A stretch of 64,000 nt of DNA from Maratus speciosus (Eukaryota > Arthropoda > Arachnida > Araneae > Salticidae): contig OZ010787.1 of the NCBI GenBank assembly GCA_963932465.1, forward strand, positions 14,682,926-14,746,925, in the 5' to 3' direction. The notes below the pieces were generated by a model, which ran no database searches, was not told where the DNA came from, and saw only the letters and a program-made list of their open reading frames with translations. Below are positions 44,426 to 54,658 of the stretch, piece after piece. A program made the position numbers and the translations under genes. Numbering within the stretch: the first letter of the stretch is position 1; each line of letters starts with the position of its first letter.

Positions 44426-45520
44426 TATCTATATTATAAAGGACAAATGTGTGTGTGTGTGTAACGCTGACGTCACTTTGAGAATGGCAACAGCAGGGAT
44501 CAAATTTCTCTTTTACTGAATATTTTTTTTAATTTTTAAACTTTTAAAAATCACAGATTATAATTTTTTTACTCCGTCGAATTAAAAAGAAAAAAAAATG
44601 AACATTCAAATGCAGTTTGTTTGAAAATTATATCGCAATTTGTTTGAAGACTGTATTGCAATTGACTCAATTTTTATTGTTTTTAAAATAACTTTCAAGT
44701 ATGATTTTTTTCTCCAAATCTATCTCTATCGCGTGCAGACGATTGCGAAAGTTTAATTCGTTTGCACTTAAATTAATATACAGAGTTCATAATTTGTTTC
44801 CAGTTTGTGTTCTATAAAGAAATTAAAACATTCATTAAACAATAAGTAAAGTAATAAAATAACATAGTCCCTACAGGCGAAGACACTCACGAGCTAATGC
44901 TCATACTATGGGGAGGGATTTATCTGATATCTCGTTTGCATTTCGACATTTTTAAATAGACTTTTTTGCATTGGATAACCGAGGTCCGTTTCTACATGGC
45001 ACCTTTTTTTACTTTTTCGATTTTGGTCGCAGATATTTTTTTATAAAGTTACTTTCTCTTTCGAAACCAGTTCTGAAAATAGAAGTGTCATTCTAAAAAA
45101 TATCTGCAGCCAAAATCGAAAAAGTAAAAAAAGTGCGATGTAGCGACGGATCTCGGCTATCCAATGCAAAAAATAATATTTAAAAATGTCGAAATGCAAA
45201 CGAGATGTTAGATAAATCCCTCTCCATAGAATTTTCATTAGCTCGTGAGTGTCTTCGCCGGCAGTGACAGGAGCCTCGGGCTTAAAGCTGTGAAATGAAA
45301 CGAATCAAAAAGGCTGATTGTAAAAAGCGATCTTTGGCGATTTCTTCGGCTATTAAATTCTGACGCGAGACCAATAGGAAAATATCGCTTTTAATACATT
45401 TCAAAACTTTATTTGAACGCAATATTACTCTTTTAATATAAAAAAAAATGTTAATGGGTATTCCAAAAAATATATTAATTGTAAAAAATCTATTAGACTG
45501 TAAAGCAGTGATAAAAACAG
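44426..45520 (+). mobile_element. Helitron/Helentron-like copy 1, interrupted
   Basis: Begins ATCTATATTATAAAGGACAA then (TG)n and GACGTCAC, a start I associate with non-autonomous Helentrons. It matches 48094-48720 over much of its length (for example GCGATCTTTGGCGATTTCTTC, CAAAACTTTATTT) and is interrupted by 44876-45276. No Rep/helicase frame. Class is inferred. Confidence 0.4.
44876..45276. mobile_element. Foldback element, GGCTCCTGTCCCTGCCGG type, copy 1
   Basis: Inverted arms (about 44885-45050 and 45105-45270) with GGCGAAGACACTCACGAGCT, ATCTCGTTTGCATTTCGACA, TTGCATTGGATAGCCGAG and ACTTTTTCGATTTTGG. The left end is slightly truncated relative to 48924. The minus frame 45041-45238 is a by-product. 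Confidence 0.75.
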
Positions 45521-45617
45521 TAGATCCGTGCGAGCCTTCCTTACCGCAATCATTGAGATTATTTGTTGATAACTGCAAATTTTTTTCATCAAACGACTCG
45601 TGTTATAACGATATATA

Positions 45618-46401
45618 CAGGGTGGTCATAAAAAAACTTCGCCGATATATGAACCCCTAGCGACCTAACTGCTTAACCAATCGAAAAGAAATTTTAGATA
45701 TACCTATTTGAAGGTATGCGCTCGAGATTGTGATGATTTAAAACTATAGAGCTCTCACGGTTACAGTTACAGTGAAAAATTTTCGAATGGCAACACCAAT
45801 TTTTTTCATGCGCAAATTCATCAGCGCATTGAAAAACCATAAATGGCTTTGGAATGATACGCGTACGATGAAAATTGCCGGCGTAAAACACTTGCAAAAA
45901 AGACCATTTCCAGGAACGAAGAAGTGGCTACAAGACATGTTTTTCAGCTGCCGATTTTTTTTTTTTCCCACATGTGAACTGAGTAATGTTGTAAGATTTG
46001 TTTTAAAATGTGTTTTTGAGTTGCGTTTGTGCACACATAGGGAAAATAAAAATGTAATTATTTGTTTTAGAGTGCTGAATATTACGTTACATTGGAACTG
46101 ATTAGGATTGAGTGCCACTATATTGCACCGGCAATTTTAGTCATACGTGTATCGTTCCAACGCCATTTATGGTTTTTCCAATACGCTGATGAATTTCCGC
46201 GGGAAAAAAAAGGGTGTTGCCATTCGAAAATGTCGAAATTTTTTCACTGTAACCGTAACCGTGAGAGATCTATTGTTTTAAATCATCACGATCTCGAGCG
46301 CATATCTTCAAATAACTAAATCTGAAATTTCCTTTCGATTGGTTAAACGGTTAGGTCACTAGGGGTACATATATCGGGAAAGTTTTTTCATGACCACCCT
46401 G
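45618..46401. mobile_element. 784-bp foldback element with CAGGGTGGTCAT ends
   Basis: TA on both sides (45616-45617; 46402-46403). Arms of roughly 270-300 bp start CAGGGTGGTCATAAAAAAAC and continue CCTAGCGACCTAAC. Mariner-like terminus; no transposase. Frames in this interval are inverted-repeat artefacts. Confidence 0.8.
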
Positions 46402-46559
46402 TAAATATACTACATCAAAAGCCACTGTCAGAACCTTTCGAAAAATACCTCGTTCATCGCTGTGCCTTTGGTATATGCAAAGAAAAAAAGATGTTGACAT
46501 CAGAAATAATATATATGATGGTTTTCACATATATTCTGTAATCCGGAAAACCCTGACTT

Positions 46560-46960
46560 ATCCACTCGTATATCATAATGTAATGAAATTCTTTATCCGC
46601 CTGTGAAAACGAAATATAAATGTTTCTTATTCTATACCCCTAAAGTATGTTGTAGTCCACCTCAGTCAGGCATATCAATATCATTAAGTTTGGAATATTT
46701 TAACATTATAAAAATGCACCGTAAACGATTTTTCCAAATAGAGAGCAATGTAACGGAATTCTTTTGTTTGTCCTAGTAAACAAACTATATATGCTACAAA
46801 CTTGATTTTCAAAACCGAGTATTCTATACTAAACCTTAATAACATATAAAAAATGCAAGGAAATCCGGGCATATTTAAAAGGGCTAGAGCACGGCCAGAA
46901 AAACAGACAAACCGAATTCATAGACACTTTTCAACTTGGTTGAAAAATGTTAAAAACAAC
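46560..46960 (+). repeat. Dispersed repeat family R copy
   Basis: CAATGTAACGGAATTCTTTTG, GGGCTAGAGCACGGCCAGA and AAACCGAATTCATAGACAC match the other copies in order. Confidence 0.65.
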
Positions 46961-47282
46961 CGAATCATGAATACAAGAAGAACATTTTTCGCTTTGTCGG
47001 TATTGTAAATGCCAAGTACTCTTATGTTAAAGTTTATGATTTTTACTTGAAGGGACATTTTAGATTAAGCTAAATAATGCTATAAAAATGATAAAATATA
47101 TTTATTTAGATTGACAAACGTTTCATCGCACAAACGGCGATATTTTCAAAATCATACACGATAGAAAAGTTTTCACAAAATTAAAAAAACAATAACTTGG
47201 TAACCTATGTCACGAGACATCATGCATAATGAAAATCGGTGCAAAATAAAATAAAGTGAAATTGGATATTTGTGAGTGTGGA

Positions 47283-47528
47283 TTAATTTTTATTATTATT
47301 ACTAAAATTGCATAGCATCTCTTTCCAAATTTTAGGTAAATCAAGGGACACTGAATCATTGCAAATATTCTCGTTGCGTAAAAATATCTCTATTGATTTC
47401 CGGATAATGGATGGCAAATAAAATCTTGATGGATAAATTAGTCTGCTATTTTTAAAATCGATCTGTAACGGTTCGTTACTGCATAATCTGGACAAAGCTG
47501 TGGTGTCTTTGCTGCACAATCTGGCCAA
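47283..47528 (-). pseudogene. Penelope-like protein C-terminus, left copy
   Basis: 81 codons ending in a natural stop. The segment LQIDFKNSRLIYPSRFYLPS then IIRKSIEIFLRNENICND and SLDLPKIWKEML matches the pattern at the end of PLE proteins just after the GIY-YIG nuclease (xSIxRESIEI...N-D...LPxxW). The upstream nuclease and RT are missing. The N-terminal part contains a short tandem duplication (ARLCSKD...SRLCSNE). Not functional. Confidence 0.65.
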
Positions 47529-47549
47529 ACCTGTGGTGACACGACAGCT

Positions 47550-47762
47550 TTGGCCAGATTATGCGGCAAAGAACCTTTACAGATCAATTTCAAAAATAGC
47601 AGAATAATTTATCCATCAAGATTTTATTTGCCATCCATTATTCGGAAATCAATAGAGATATTTTTGCGCAACGAGAATATTTGCAATGATTCAGTGTCTC
47701 TTGATTTACCTACTATTTGGAAAGAGATGCTATGCAATTTTAGTAATAATAGTAAAAATTAA
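47550..47762 (+). pseudogene. Penelope-like protein C-terminus, right copy
   Basis: 70 codons, nearly identical to the left copy (IIRKSIEIFLRNENICND, SLDLPTIWKEML), without its tandem duplication. Same stop position and 3' sequence. 5'-truncated at the palindrome centre. Confidence 0.65.
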
Positions 47763-48093
47763 TCCACGCTCACAGATATCCAATTTCATTTTATTTTATG
47801 TTTGTAGCGATTTTCCTTATGCATGATGTCTCGTTACATTGTTTACCAAGTTACTGTTTTTTTTTTAATTTTGTGAAAATATTTCTATCATGAATTATTT
47901 TGAAAATGTCGCCGTTTGTGCGATGAAACGTTCGTCAATCTAAATAAAGATATTTTATAATTCTTTATAGCATTATTTAGCTTAATCTGTTTATAAATGA
48001 TTATTATACATGTTGTTAGTACATTTTAGAAATTTTTTTTTTGTATTTTTCTGTTTGTATAAATAAGGCTTATTCAAATGTAAGATATAGAAG

Positions 48094-48720
48094 TCTATAT
48101 TATGACGTGGCAAACGTGTCCGTTCGTAACGTCATTTTGATGTTGACAACACCAGACAAATGAATTTCGCTTTTGCTGCAATTTGTTAAACTGCTAAACG
48201 TCGCACATTTTCAAATATTACACCGTCGAATAGGGGATAAAATGCACTTTAAAATGCAAGTATTTTGAACACTGTGTCGCAATTTACTCTTTTATTATGA
48301 TTTTTAAAATAACCGTGAAGCATGGTTCTTTATATATATATAACATGCAGCCGATTGCGAATGATAAATTCTTTTGCACTTAAACTAGTGTAAATAGTTC
48401 AGAATTTGTGTCCGGATTATTTTCCATAACGAAATTAAAACTTCATTAATAAATAAATCAAATAATAAAATGCAAATAAAACACAAATTTAAGGCATGTA
48501 GTCGAACTACGCGCTTAAACCACTGAAATTATGAGGATAAAAAGGCTGCTGTAAATGGCTATCTTTGGCGATTTCTTCGACTGCTAATTCCGGGCATGAG
48601 ACTAAATAGAAAGTATCGCTTTTAATAATTTTCAAAACTTTATTTAATACATATTTGCTATTTTTGGTATTGTCACAAGGAAACTTAAAAAGTGTTAAAT
48701 ATAAAATATCTATTAGATTT
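48094..48720 (+). mobile_element. Helitron/Helentron-like copy 2
   Basis: TCTATATTATGACGTGGCAA start, then blocks shared with copy 1 (GCAGCCGATTGCGAA, TTTTGCACTTAAACTAGTGT, CTATCTTTGGCGATTTCTTC, TCGCTTTTAATAATTTTC). No protein frame. Class inferred. Confidence 0.4.
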
Positions 48721-48867
48721 TTTAATTAAAAAAACGGGTTTCACCCATATTCTGCAGCCCTTGTGGCCTGCGTATGTTCTTTTAATAAATGTATTTATTT
48801 TATTTATTTTTTTACTTATTTAAAATTTTGTAATACATACACCTTTTGTATTTTTTAGTTTTCCTTT

Positions 48868-48890
48868 CAAAAAAAAAAAAAAAAAAAAAA
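48868..48890. repeat. Poly-A run
   Basis: About 22 A residues. Confidence 0.85.
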
Positions 48891-49391
48891 ATGTTGTTGC
48901 TGTAATACTACTGGCTGTATTAAGGCTCCTGTCCCTGCCGGCGAAAACATTCATGAGCTAATGCTAATCCTATGGGGAGGGATTTTTCTAATATCTCGTT
49001 TTCCTTTCGACATTTTTAATTTTTTTTTTCTTTGCATTGGATAGCCGAGATCCGTCTACATCGCACCATTTTTACTTTTTCGATTTTGGTCGCAGATATT
49101 GTTTTATAAAGTTACTTTCACTTTCAAAAAGGGGTTCTGAAAATGAAAGTGTCATTCTAAAAAATATCTGCAACCAAAATCGAAAAAGTAATAAACAATT
49201 AAATTTAAAAAATCAAAAAACCTGACTGCGTAAAAAGCGAACTAATTATTTCTCATCAATGTGAAACTATTTTTTTTTTCAATACCTACTATTAGCTCAC
49301 ACTCTCGCTATATATATCTTGTTCACATTTTCAATCGTTAATAAAATACTTATTATTCTACGAATTGAATATTTCCAACTGAGCGAAAAAA

Positions 49392-49464
49392 TGCCCAGGC
49401 CGGGAATCGAACCCAGATCCTTGGCTTACAAGGCCAATGCTTTTTCCATTTAAGCTAACTGGGC
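49392..49464 (-). tRNA. tRNA-Thr(UGU)-like, array unit 1
   Basis: 73 nt, same sequence as the forward copy at 50198: 7-bp acceptor with one T/C mismatch, 4-bp D stem, 5-bp anticodon stem with loop CTTGTAA (anticodon TGT, Thr), 5-bp T stem with loop TTCGATT. A box TAGCTTAAATGG and B box GGTTCGATTCC are good. A T6 run follows. May be a functional tRNA or a tRNA-derived mobile-element part; the array context favours the latter. Confidence 0.7.
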
Positions 49465-49667
49465 CGACAACCAGCCAGCATATTTCGCTCAGATAACCTT
49501 ATTGGTAGGAACATCTGGTCTGTCATGTAGACAGCTCAACAGAATAAACCGCAGGTTAAGGACCTCCATATAAACGATGGATACGTAGATGAACTATTAT
49601 TTTAACACAGTCAAACTGACTGGTAAAGTTATCATACGAATTGAATATTTCCAACTGAGCGAAAAAA

Positions 49668-49740
49668 TGCCCAGGCCGGGAATCGAACCCAGATCCTTGG
49701 CTTACAAGGCCAATGCTTTTTCCATTTAAGCTAACTGGGC
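49668..49740 (-). tRNA. tRNA-Thr(UGU)-like, array unit 2
   Basis: Identical to unit 1 by eye, 276 bp away, same T6 follow-on. Confidence 0.7.
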
Positions 49741-49943
49741 CGACAACCAGCCAGCATATTTCGCTCAGATAACCTTATTGGTAGGAACATCTGGTCTGTC
49801 ATGTAGACAGCTCAACAGAATAAACCGCAGGTTAAGGACCTCCATATAAACGATGGATACGTAGATGAACTATTATTTTAACACAGTCAAACTGACTGGT
49901 AAAGTTATCATACGAATTGAATATTTCCAACTGAGCGAAAAAA

Positions 49944-50016
49944 TGCCCAGGCCGGGAATCGAACCCAGATCCTTGGCTTACAAGGCCAATGCTTTTTCCA
50001 TTTAAGCTAACTGGGC
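49944..50016 (-). tRNA. tRNA-Thr(UGU)-like, array unit 3
   Basis: Identical to unit 1 by eye. Its 5' side is cut about 17 bp upstream by the inversion junction at 50033. Confidence 0.7.
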
Positions 50017-50197
50017 CGACAACCAGCCAGCATGCGGTTTATTCAGTTTGACTGTGTTAAAATAATAGTTCATCCACGTATCCATCGTTTATATGGAGGT
50101 CCTTAACCTGCGGTTTATTCTGTTGAGCTGTCTACATGACAGACCAGATGTTCCTACCAATAAGGTTATCTGAGCGAAATATGCTGGCTGGTTGTCG

Positions 50198-50270
50198 GCC
50201 CAGTTAGCTTAAATGGAAAAAGCATTGGCCTTGTAAGCCAAGGATCTGGGTTCGATTCCCGGCCTGGGCA
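50198..50270 (+). tRNA. tRNA-Thr(UGU)-like, array unit 4
   Basis: GCCCAGT-TA-GCTT-loop-AAGC-A-TTGGC-CTTGTAA-GCCAA-GGAT-CTGGG-TTCGATT-CCCGG-CCTGGGC-A folds as a full cloverleaf; only acceptor position 7 (T/C) mispairs. Immediately followed by TTTTTT. Outside it, CTGAGCGAAA (50170-50179) can pair with TTTTTTCGCTCAG (50271-50283), extending the acceptor side. Confidence 0.72.
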
Positions 50271-50473
50271 TTTTTTCGCTCAGTTGGAAATATTCAATTC
50301 GTATGATAACTTTACCAGTCAGTTTGACTGTGTTAAAATAATAGTTCATCTACGTATCCATCGTTTATATGGAGGTCCTTAACCTGCGGTTTATTCTGTT
50401 GAGCTGTCTACATGACAGACCAGATGTTCCTACCAATAAGGTTATCTGAGCGAAATATGCTGGCTGGTTGTCG

Positions 50474-50546
50474 GCCCAGTTAGCTTAAATGGAAAAAGCA
50501 TTGGCCTTGTAAGCCAAGGATCTGGGTTCGATTCCCGGCCTGGGCA
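50474..50546 (+). tRNA. tRNA-Thr(UGU)-like, array unit 5
   Basis: Same as unit 4, 276 bp downstream. Confidence 0.7.
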
Positions 50547-50749
50547 TTTTTTCGCTCAGTTGGAAATATTCAATTCGTATGATAACTTTACCAGTCAGTT
50601 TGACTGTGTTAAAATAATAGTTCATCTACGTATCCATCGTTTATATGGAGGTCCTTAACCTGCGGTTTATTCTGTTGAGCTGTCTACATGACAGACCAGA
50701 TGTTCCTACCAATAAGGTTATCTGAGCGAAATATGCTGGCTGGTTGTCG

Positions 50750-50822
50750 GCCCAGTTAGCTTAAATGGAAAAAGCATTGGCCTTGTAAGCCAAGGATCTG
50801 GGTTCGATTCCCGGCCTGGGCA
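50750..50822 (+). tRNA. tRNA-Thr(UGU)-like, array unit 6
   Basis: Same as unit 4. Confidence 0.7.
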
Positions 50823-51025
50823 TTTTTTCGCTCAGTTGGAAATATTCAATTCGTATGATAACTTTACCAGTCAGTTTGACTGTGTTAAAATAATAGTTCA
50901 TCTACGTATCCATCGTTTATATGGAGGTCCTTAACCTGCGGTTTATTCTGTTGAGCTGTCTACATGACAGACCAGATGTTCCTACCAATAAGGTTATCTG
51001 AGCGAAATATGCTGGCTGGTTGTCG

Positions 51026-51098
51026 GCCCAGTTAGCTTAAATGGAAAAAGCATTGGCCTTGTAAGCCAAGGATCTGGGTTCGATTCCCGGCCTGGGCT
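51026..51098 (+). tRNA. tRNA-Thr(UGU)-like, array unit 7
   Basis: Same as unit 4 except the discriminator base is T, not A. Confidence 0.68.
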
Positions 51099-51301
51099 TT
51101 TTTTCGCTCAGTTTGAAATATTCAATTCGTATGATAACTTTACCAGTCAGTTTGACTGTGTTAAAATAATAGTTCATCTACGTATCCATCGTTTATATGG
51201 AGGTCCTTAACCTGCGGTTTATTCTGTTGAGCTGTCTACATGACAGACCAGATGTTCCTACCAATAAGGTTATCTGAACGAAATGTGCTGGCTGGTTGTC
51301 G

Positions 51302-51374
51302 GCCCAGTTAGCTTAAATGGAAAAAGCATTGGCCTTGTAAGCCAAGGATCTGGGTTCGATTCCCGGCCTGGGCA
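51302..51374 (+). tRNA. tRNA-Thr(UGU)-like, array unit 8
   Basis: Same as unit 4; upstream stem reads CTGAACGAAAT (one change). The unit ends at the right 12-bp direct repeat. Confidence 0.7.
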
Positions 51375-51462
51375 TTTTTTCGCTCAGTTGGAAATATTCA
51401 ATTCGTATGATAACTTTACCAGTCAGTTTGACTGTGTTAAAATAATAGTTTACTTATTATTC

Positions 51463-52225
51463 ATCCAATCAAGCTCAAATAAATTTTTTAATCTTGTAGT
51501 GTATGACACTTGATGTTAATCCAGTTTTTTTTCAAATATTAATTCATTAATTAAATTAAATTAATTAATTTTCAATAATCGAGAGAGCCCGTTCTTGATC
51601 AAGGTATTTAAAGACCGAGAGAGCCCTCTTCTTGATCAAGGCATTTTAAGCGCCACTCAAAAGGAAAGAAGAATGGGAGAAAGAAATTCTCTTATTGACC
51701 TAAGTAGGAATTGACTTAAAATATTTTTTTATATTACTTGTTTATATTACTTACCTATTTTTTTATTTACTTGTATTGATGACTTTTAAGTTGTGTTTAA
51801 CTGTTAGTTCTTATCTATAAACACTGTTTTGATAAGATCTATAGATGTCTATGATGGTTAGAGTTGCAGTAAAGCTAGAGATCCACAATACATACACAAC
51901 TTACATGTTGTATAATATTTTAACGGAGCTTCTGACTGCAAAATAGTCAATGAAACATCGTCTTCATTTTGAAAGACCTATCCAATGACATGCCACTCAA
52001 TAGGGAGCGTAAATTTTTTTTTCGTCTGTGCCACCATTTTGTATTTTACGGACGCCATTTTGAATTTATAAAAATAAAACCTAGCCTATAACCATCGGTC
52101 CGTTAAGACGAATCGATAGAGACCTCATTTATTAAAATCCATACAGCCGTTGGGATGTTTCGCGGGTATAAAGAAATCCACATACACAGATACGCGTGAA
52201 ACACATAACTCTTCTTTTCAGTCGG
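51463..52225. other. Unassigned stretch with a LINE-like 3' phrase
   Basis: A short tandem GAGAGAGCCC...TTCTTGATCAAGG occurs twice (51579-51650). From 52085, ATCGATAGAGACCTCATTTA and CCATACAGCCGTTGGGATGT resemble arthropod LINE 3' regions. No gene. Confidence 0.4.
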
Positions 52226-52389
52226 GTAAAAAAGGTGCGATGTAGAGACGGATCTCGGCTATCCAATGCAAAAAATAATATTTGAAAATGTCGAAATGCA
52301 AACGAGATATTAAATAGATCCCTCCCCATAGTATTAGCGTTAGCTCGTGAGTGTCTTCGCCGGCAGGGACAGGAGCCTTAAGAAATTAA

Positions 52390-53601
52390 CTTATGAAATA
52401 AACCAAGCGTGAAGAATAGACTACGAGACACTTTCCAACGCATTGAGAATATTGAAACAAATTTCATCGTTATTTAAGACGGATAATGACCTGTAAGTTA
52501 ACACTATCCAAAAAGCATAACACATTTGACAACCCAATTTAAGCATTTACCTTTATAAAAGGAAAAATATCAGATTCTTTAGCACAACCCTGTATATGAT
52601 CTACTCATTTGTATAGGTTGACCCAGCCAGTAGTTGATCAAATAAAGTGGGTACTACGGGATTTTTATTATATTTCGTTCCTTTTAAGTTTTAGAAGTAA
52701 ACTAATATGATTGCTATAACCCTTAATGAATGTCCTATAATGGGAAAAAAGAAAATCTGCTGAAATTAAATTGCAACATAATTATAAGTAAATAGTTTCC
52801 TTAATTGTCATTTTCCCAGCAGTTGATCAATCGAAGAAACCAGTCAAAAATTAAAAAAATAATCTTTGAAATATCATACTTGAACTGTGATTAACAATAA
52901 TTCATATAAAACTATTATATGAAATAAGCAAGATGGAAGTGGATTATTTTAACTTACCGTAATTGTCTCCAACTAATAAAAAACTAAATTTTTACATTTT
53001 CTAATTTACAAAAAATCATGAAATGGCTTCTCTTACAGCAGGCACCTGACACCATGTGACAACAGGTGCTCTAGCATTCAAACATAAATATTATGTCTAT
53101 TGCCACGTGTAAAACTCCTTTCCGCCTGAAATGGTGCAATATTTAAAAAAATTAATCAACTACTGCAAGGGTATCAACTACTGGCGGGGTCACCCTATAT
53201 ACTACATTGTATTCAAAAATTTAGTTCAATAAGGAAACGCATAACACAATTGAAAATTACCCTTCAACAATGTCCGTCATGAAGTGGAAATTTTCTCAAA
53301 TTCTTTTGTGCAGCCTTCTGTATGATCAATAGAATTTATACACACCAAATAATACGTAAAAAATTATTTAAATTTGCAAAAGCATGCTACAATTAAAGAC
53401 GGAGTTCCAGCAGTTATGGCCCCTAGATAGTACTGTATCCGAATTCTTTTGTGTATCACTGTAAATAAACGATAAATGCTACGGACACCCTATTCTATAG
53501 TAAGCATTTTTAAGTGCACCTACATCTATTTAAATATGTTTGAACTAGTACAACATTATTAAAAATACACTACAAACGATTTTTCCTCATAGACCATAAT
53601 A
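52390..53601 (+). repeat. Dispersed repeat family R region, interrupted
   Basis: CAACCCTGTATATGATC, GAATTTATACACACC, CCGAATTCTTTTGTGTATCA and ACTACAAACGATTTTTCCTC match other copies. Interrupted by 52612-53199 and ended by the Tc1 insertion at 53602; it continues after 55276. Confidence 0.65.
52612..53199. mobile_element. AGTAGTTGAT element, copy 1 (about 590 bp)
   Basis: Ends TATAGGTTGACCCAGCCAGT and TATAGGGTGACCCCGCCAGT in inverse, with AGTAGTTGATCAAA just inside. A truncated copy in opposite orientation lies at 61668-62142. No coding frame. Confidence 0.7.
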
Positions 53602-53829
53602 CAGTAGCGCTCAAAAGTATTTTAACAAAGACAATAATAAAATACAAAAATCAATCATTTGTTTTATTTAATCGCATGCAATGTTTTACAGAATTTTAGC
53701 AAATTAACTGTCATTTGACGGAAAACAAATCGAAACCCAAGAAAAATCTGAAAAAGATAAATCAAAAGTATTTTGGCATAAAAATAAAAAAAATATTTTA
53801 ACACAATAATTATCAGATACAGTAATGAG

Positions 53830-54604
53830 TCAGCCAATATTTAGTAGCATATCCTCTGGCTTTATGACAGCCTCACAACGCGTGGACATTGAATCGACTA
53901 ATTCTTGTATTCGATCTTTTGATCCCACTCATTTTTATGAGCTTTGTATAAATCTGTTTTATTTGAATAATTTTGGCATTTTACTGTACGATCTAATTCC
54001 TCCTACAGATGCTCTATGATGGGGTTCAAATCCTACTCTAAAATTGCTGCTCTAGAACTTCGACTTTTCTGCGTTCCACAAAATCACTTACGTACTTGGA
54101 TTTGTATTTCTGGTCATTATCTTGCTGAAAATACGACTGAGCAGACATGTTTTGTTTTGCGTACGGTATCATATATGAGTCTTTAATGTATCGGAATACA
54201 TGAACCGATCCATATTCCCATCAATTCGAACTAAGGGTCCATTCCGCTGAGTGAAAAACAACTCCAAGCCATAACATTGTCGCCTTCATGTTTGACGGTG
54301 GGTATTTTGTAGCGAACATCATATTTTTTTGTTTTTAGGACGTCGAATGTATTTGATTCCATCATATGATACTAAATTAAACTTCATTTCATCGCACCAC
54401 AAAACATTAGACCATTCTCCACTTCGCGATTTATGCCGTTTTGCAAATGCAACTCTAGCCTTCCTATTCTTAGTAGATAACAAATGCTTTTTTGCTGGTC
54501 TTCTGCCATGTAAACCATAGAGTTTTAGGCATCATTTCGCAGTTGAAACGTGTATGTGTATGCCGTAATTTTCTTTCATTTTTTATTATTACAGCGGACT
54601 TCAC

Positions 54605-54658
<54 letters not shown>

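Larger units (their letters stand above)
47062..47988. mobile_element. Head-to-head pair of Penelope-like element tails
   Basis: Arms 47062-47525 (minus sense) and 47540-47988 (plus sense) are inverted copies that carry the last part of a PLE protein and its 3' region, joined at their truncated 5' sides. Both arms end GCTTAATCT. The 3' parts contain GAAACGTTTGTCAATCT after a TGAAAAT-hairpin, and an A-rich end. PLEs are known for inverted and tandem partial copies. Confidence 0.7.
49359..51450. mobile_element. Inverted/tandem array of eight 276-bp tRNA-bearing units
   Basis: Units repeat at exactly 276 bp. Three units read minus (tRNA at 49392, 49668, 49944) and five read plus (50198, 50474, 50750, 51026, 51302), meeting at about 50033 where a GCGGTTTATTC scrap marks the junction. 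The whole block is flanked by a perfect 12-bp direct repeat TACTTATTATTC (49347-49358; 51451-51462). Units are almost identical, so the array is young or homogenised. Confidence 0.9.
48924..52377. mobile_element. GGCTCCTGTCCCTGCCGG foldback element, copy 2, split by about 3 kb
   Basis: Left part 48924-49192 and right part about 52226-52377 together match copy 1 and are flanked by TTAA (48920-48923; 52378-52381), suggesting a piggyBac-type target. The join in copy 1 (CGAAAAAGTAAAAAAAGTGCG) is broken here with GTAA repeated on both sides of the inserted DNA, which contains the tRNA array. The insert's right end (about 52085-52225) resembles a LINE-like 3' region. Confidence 0.65.

Noticed and set aside
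45744..46319. Several overlapping frames of 70-124 codons
   Set aside because: All lie in the arms of the CAGGGTGGTCAT foldback element; opposite-strand mirror frames.
49392..51374. CRISPR-like array
   Set aside because: Regular spacing is present, but units are 276 bp, wholly repetitive, contain a tRNA fold and lack unique spacers; the genome is eukaryotic.
51283..51513. 76-codon plus frame across the last tRNA unit
   Set aside because: Runs through a tRNA-like gene and its flanks; not conserved in other units because of the periodic sequence, no protein signal.
53825..54019. Plus-strand 64-codon frame MSQPIFSSISSG...
   Set aside because: It is antisense to the end of the Tc1 transposase, which explains its long open stretch.
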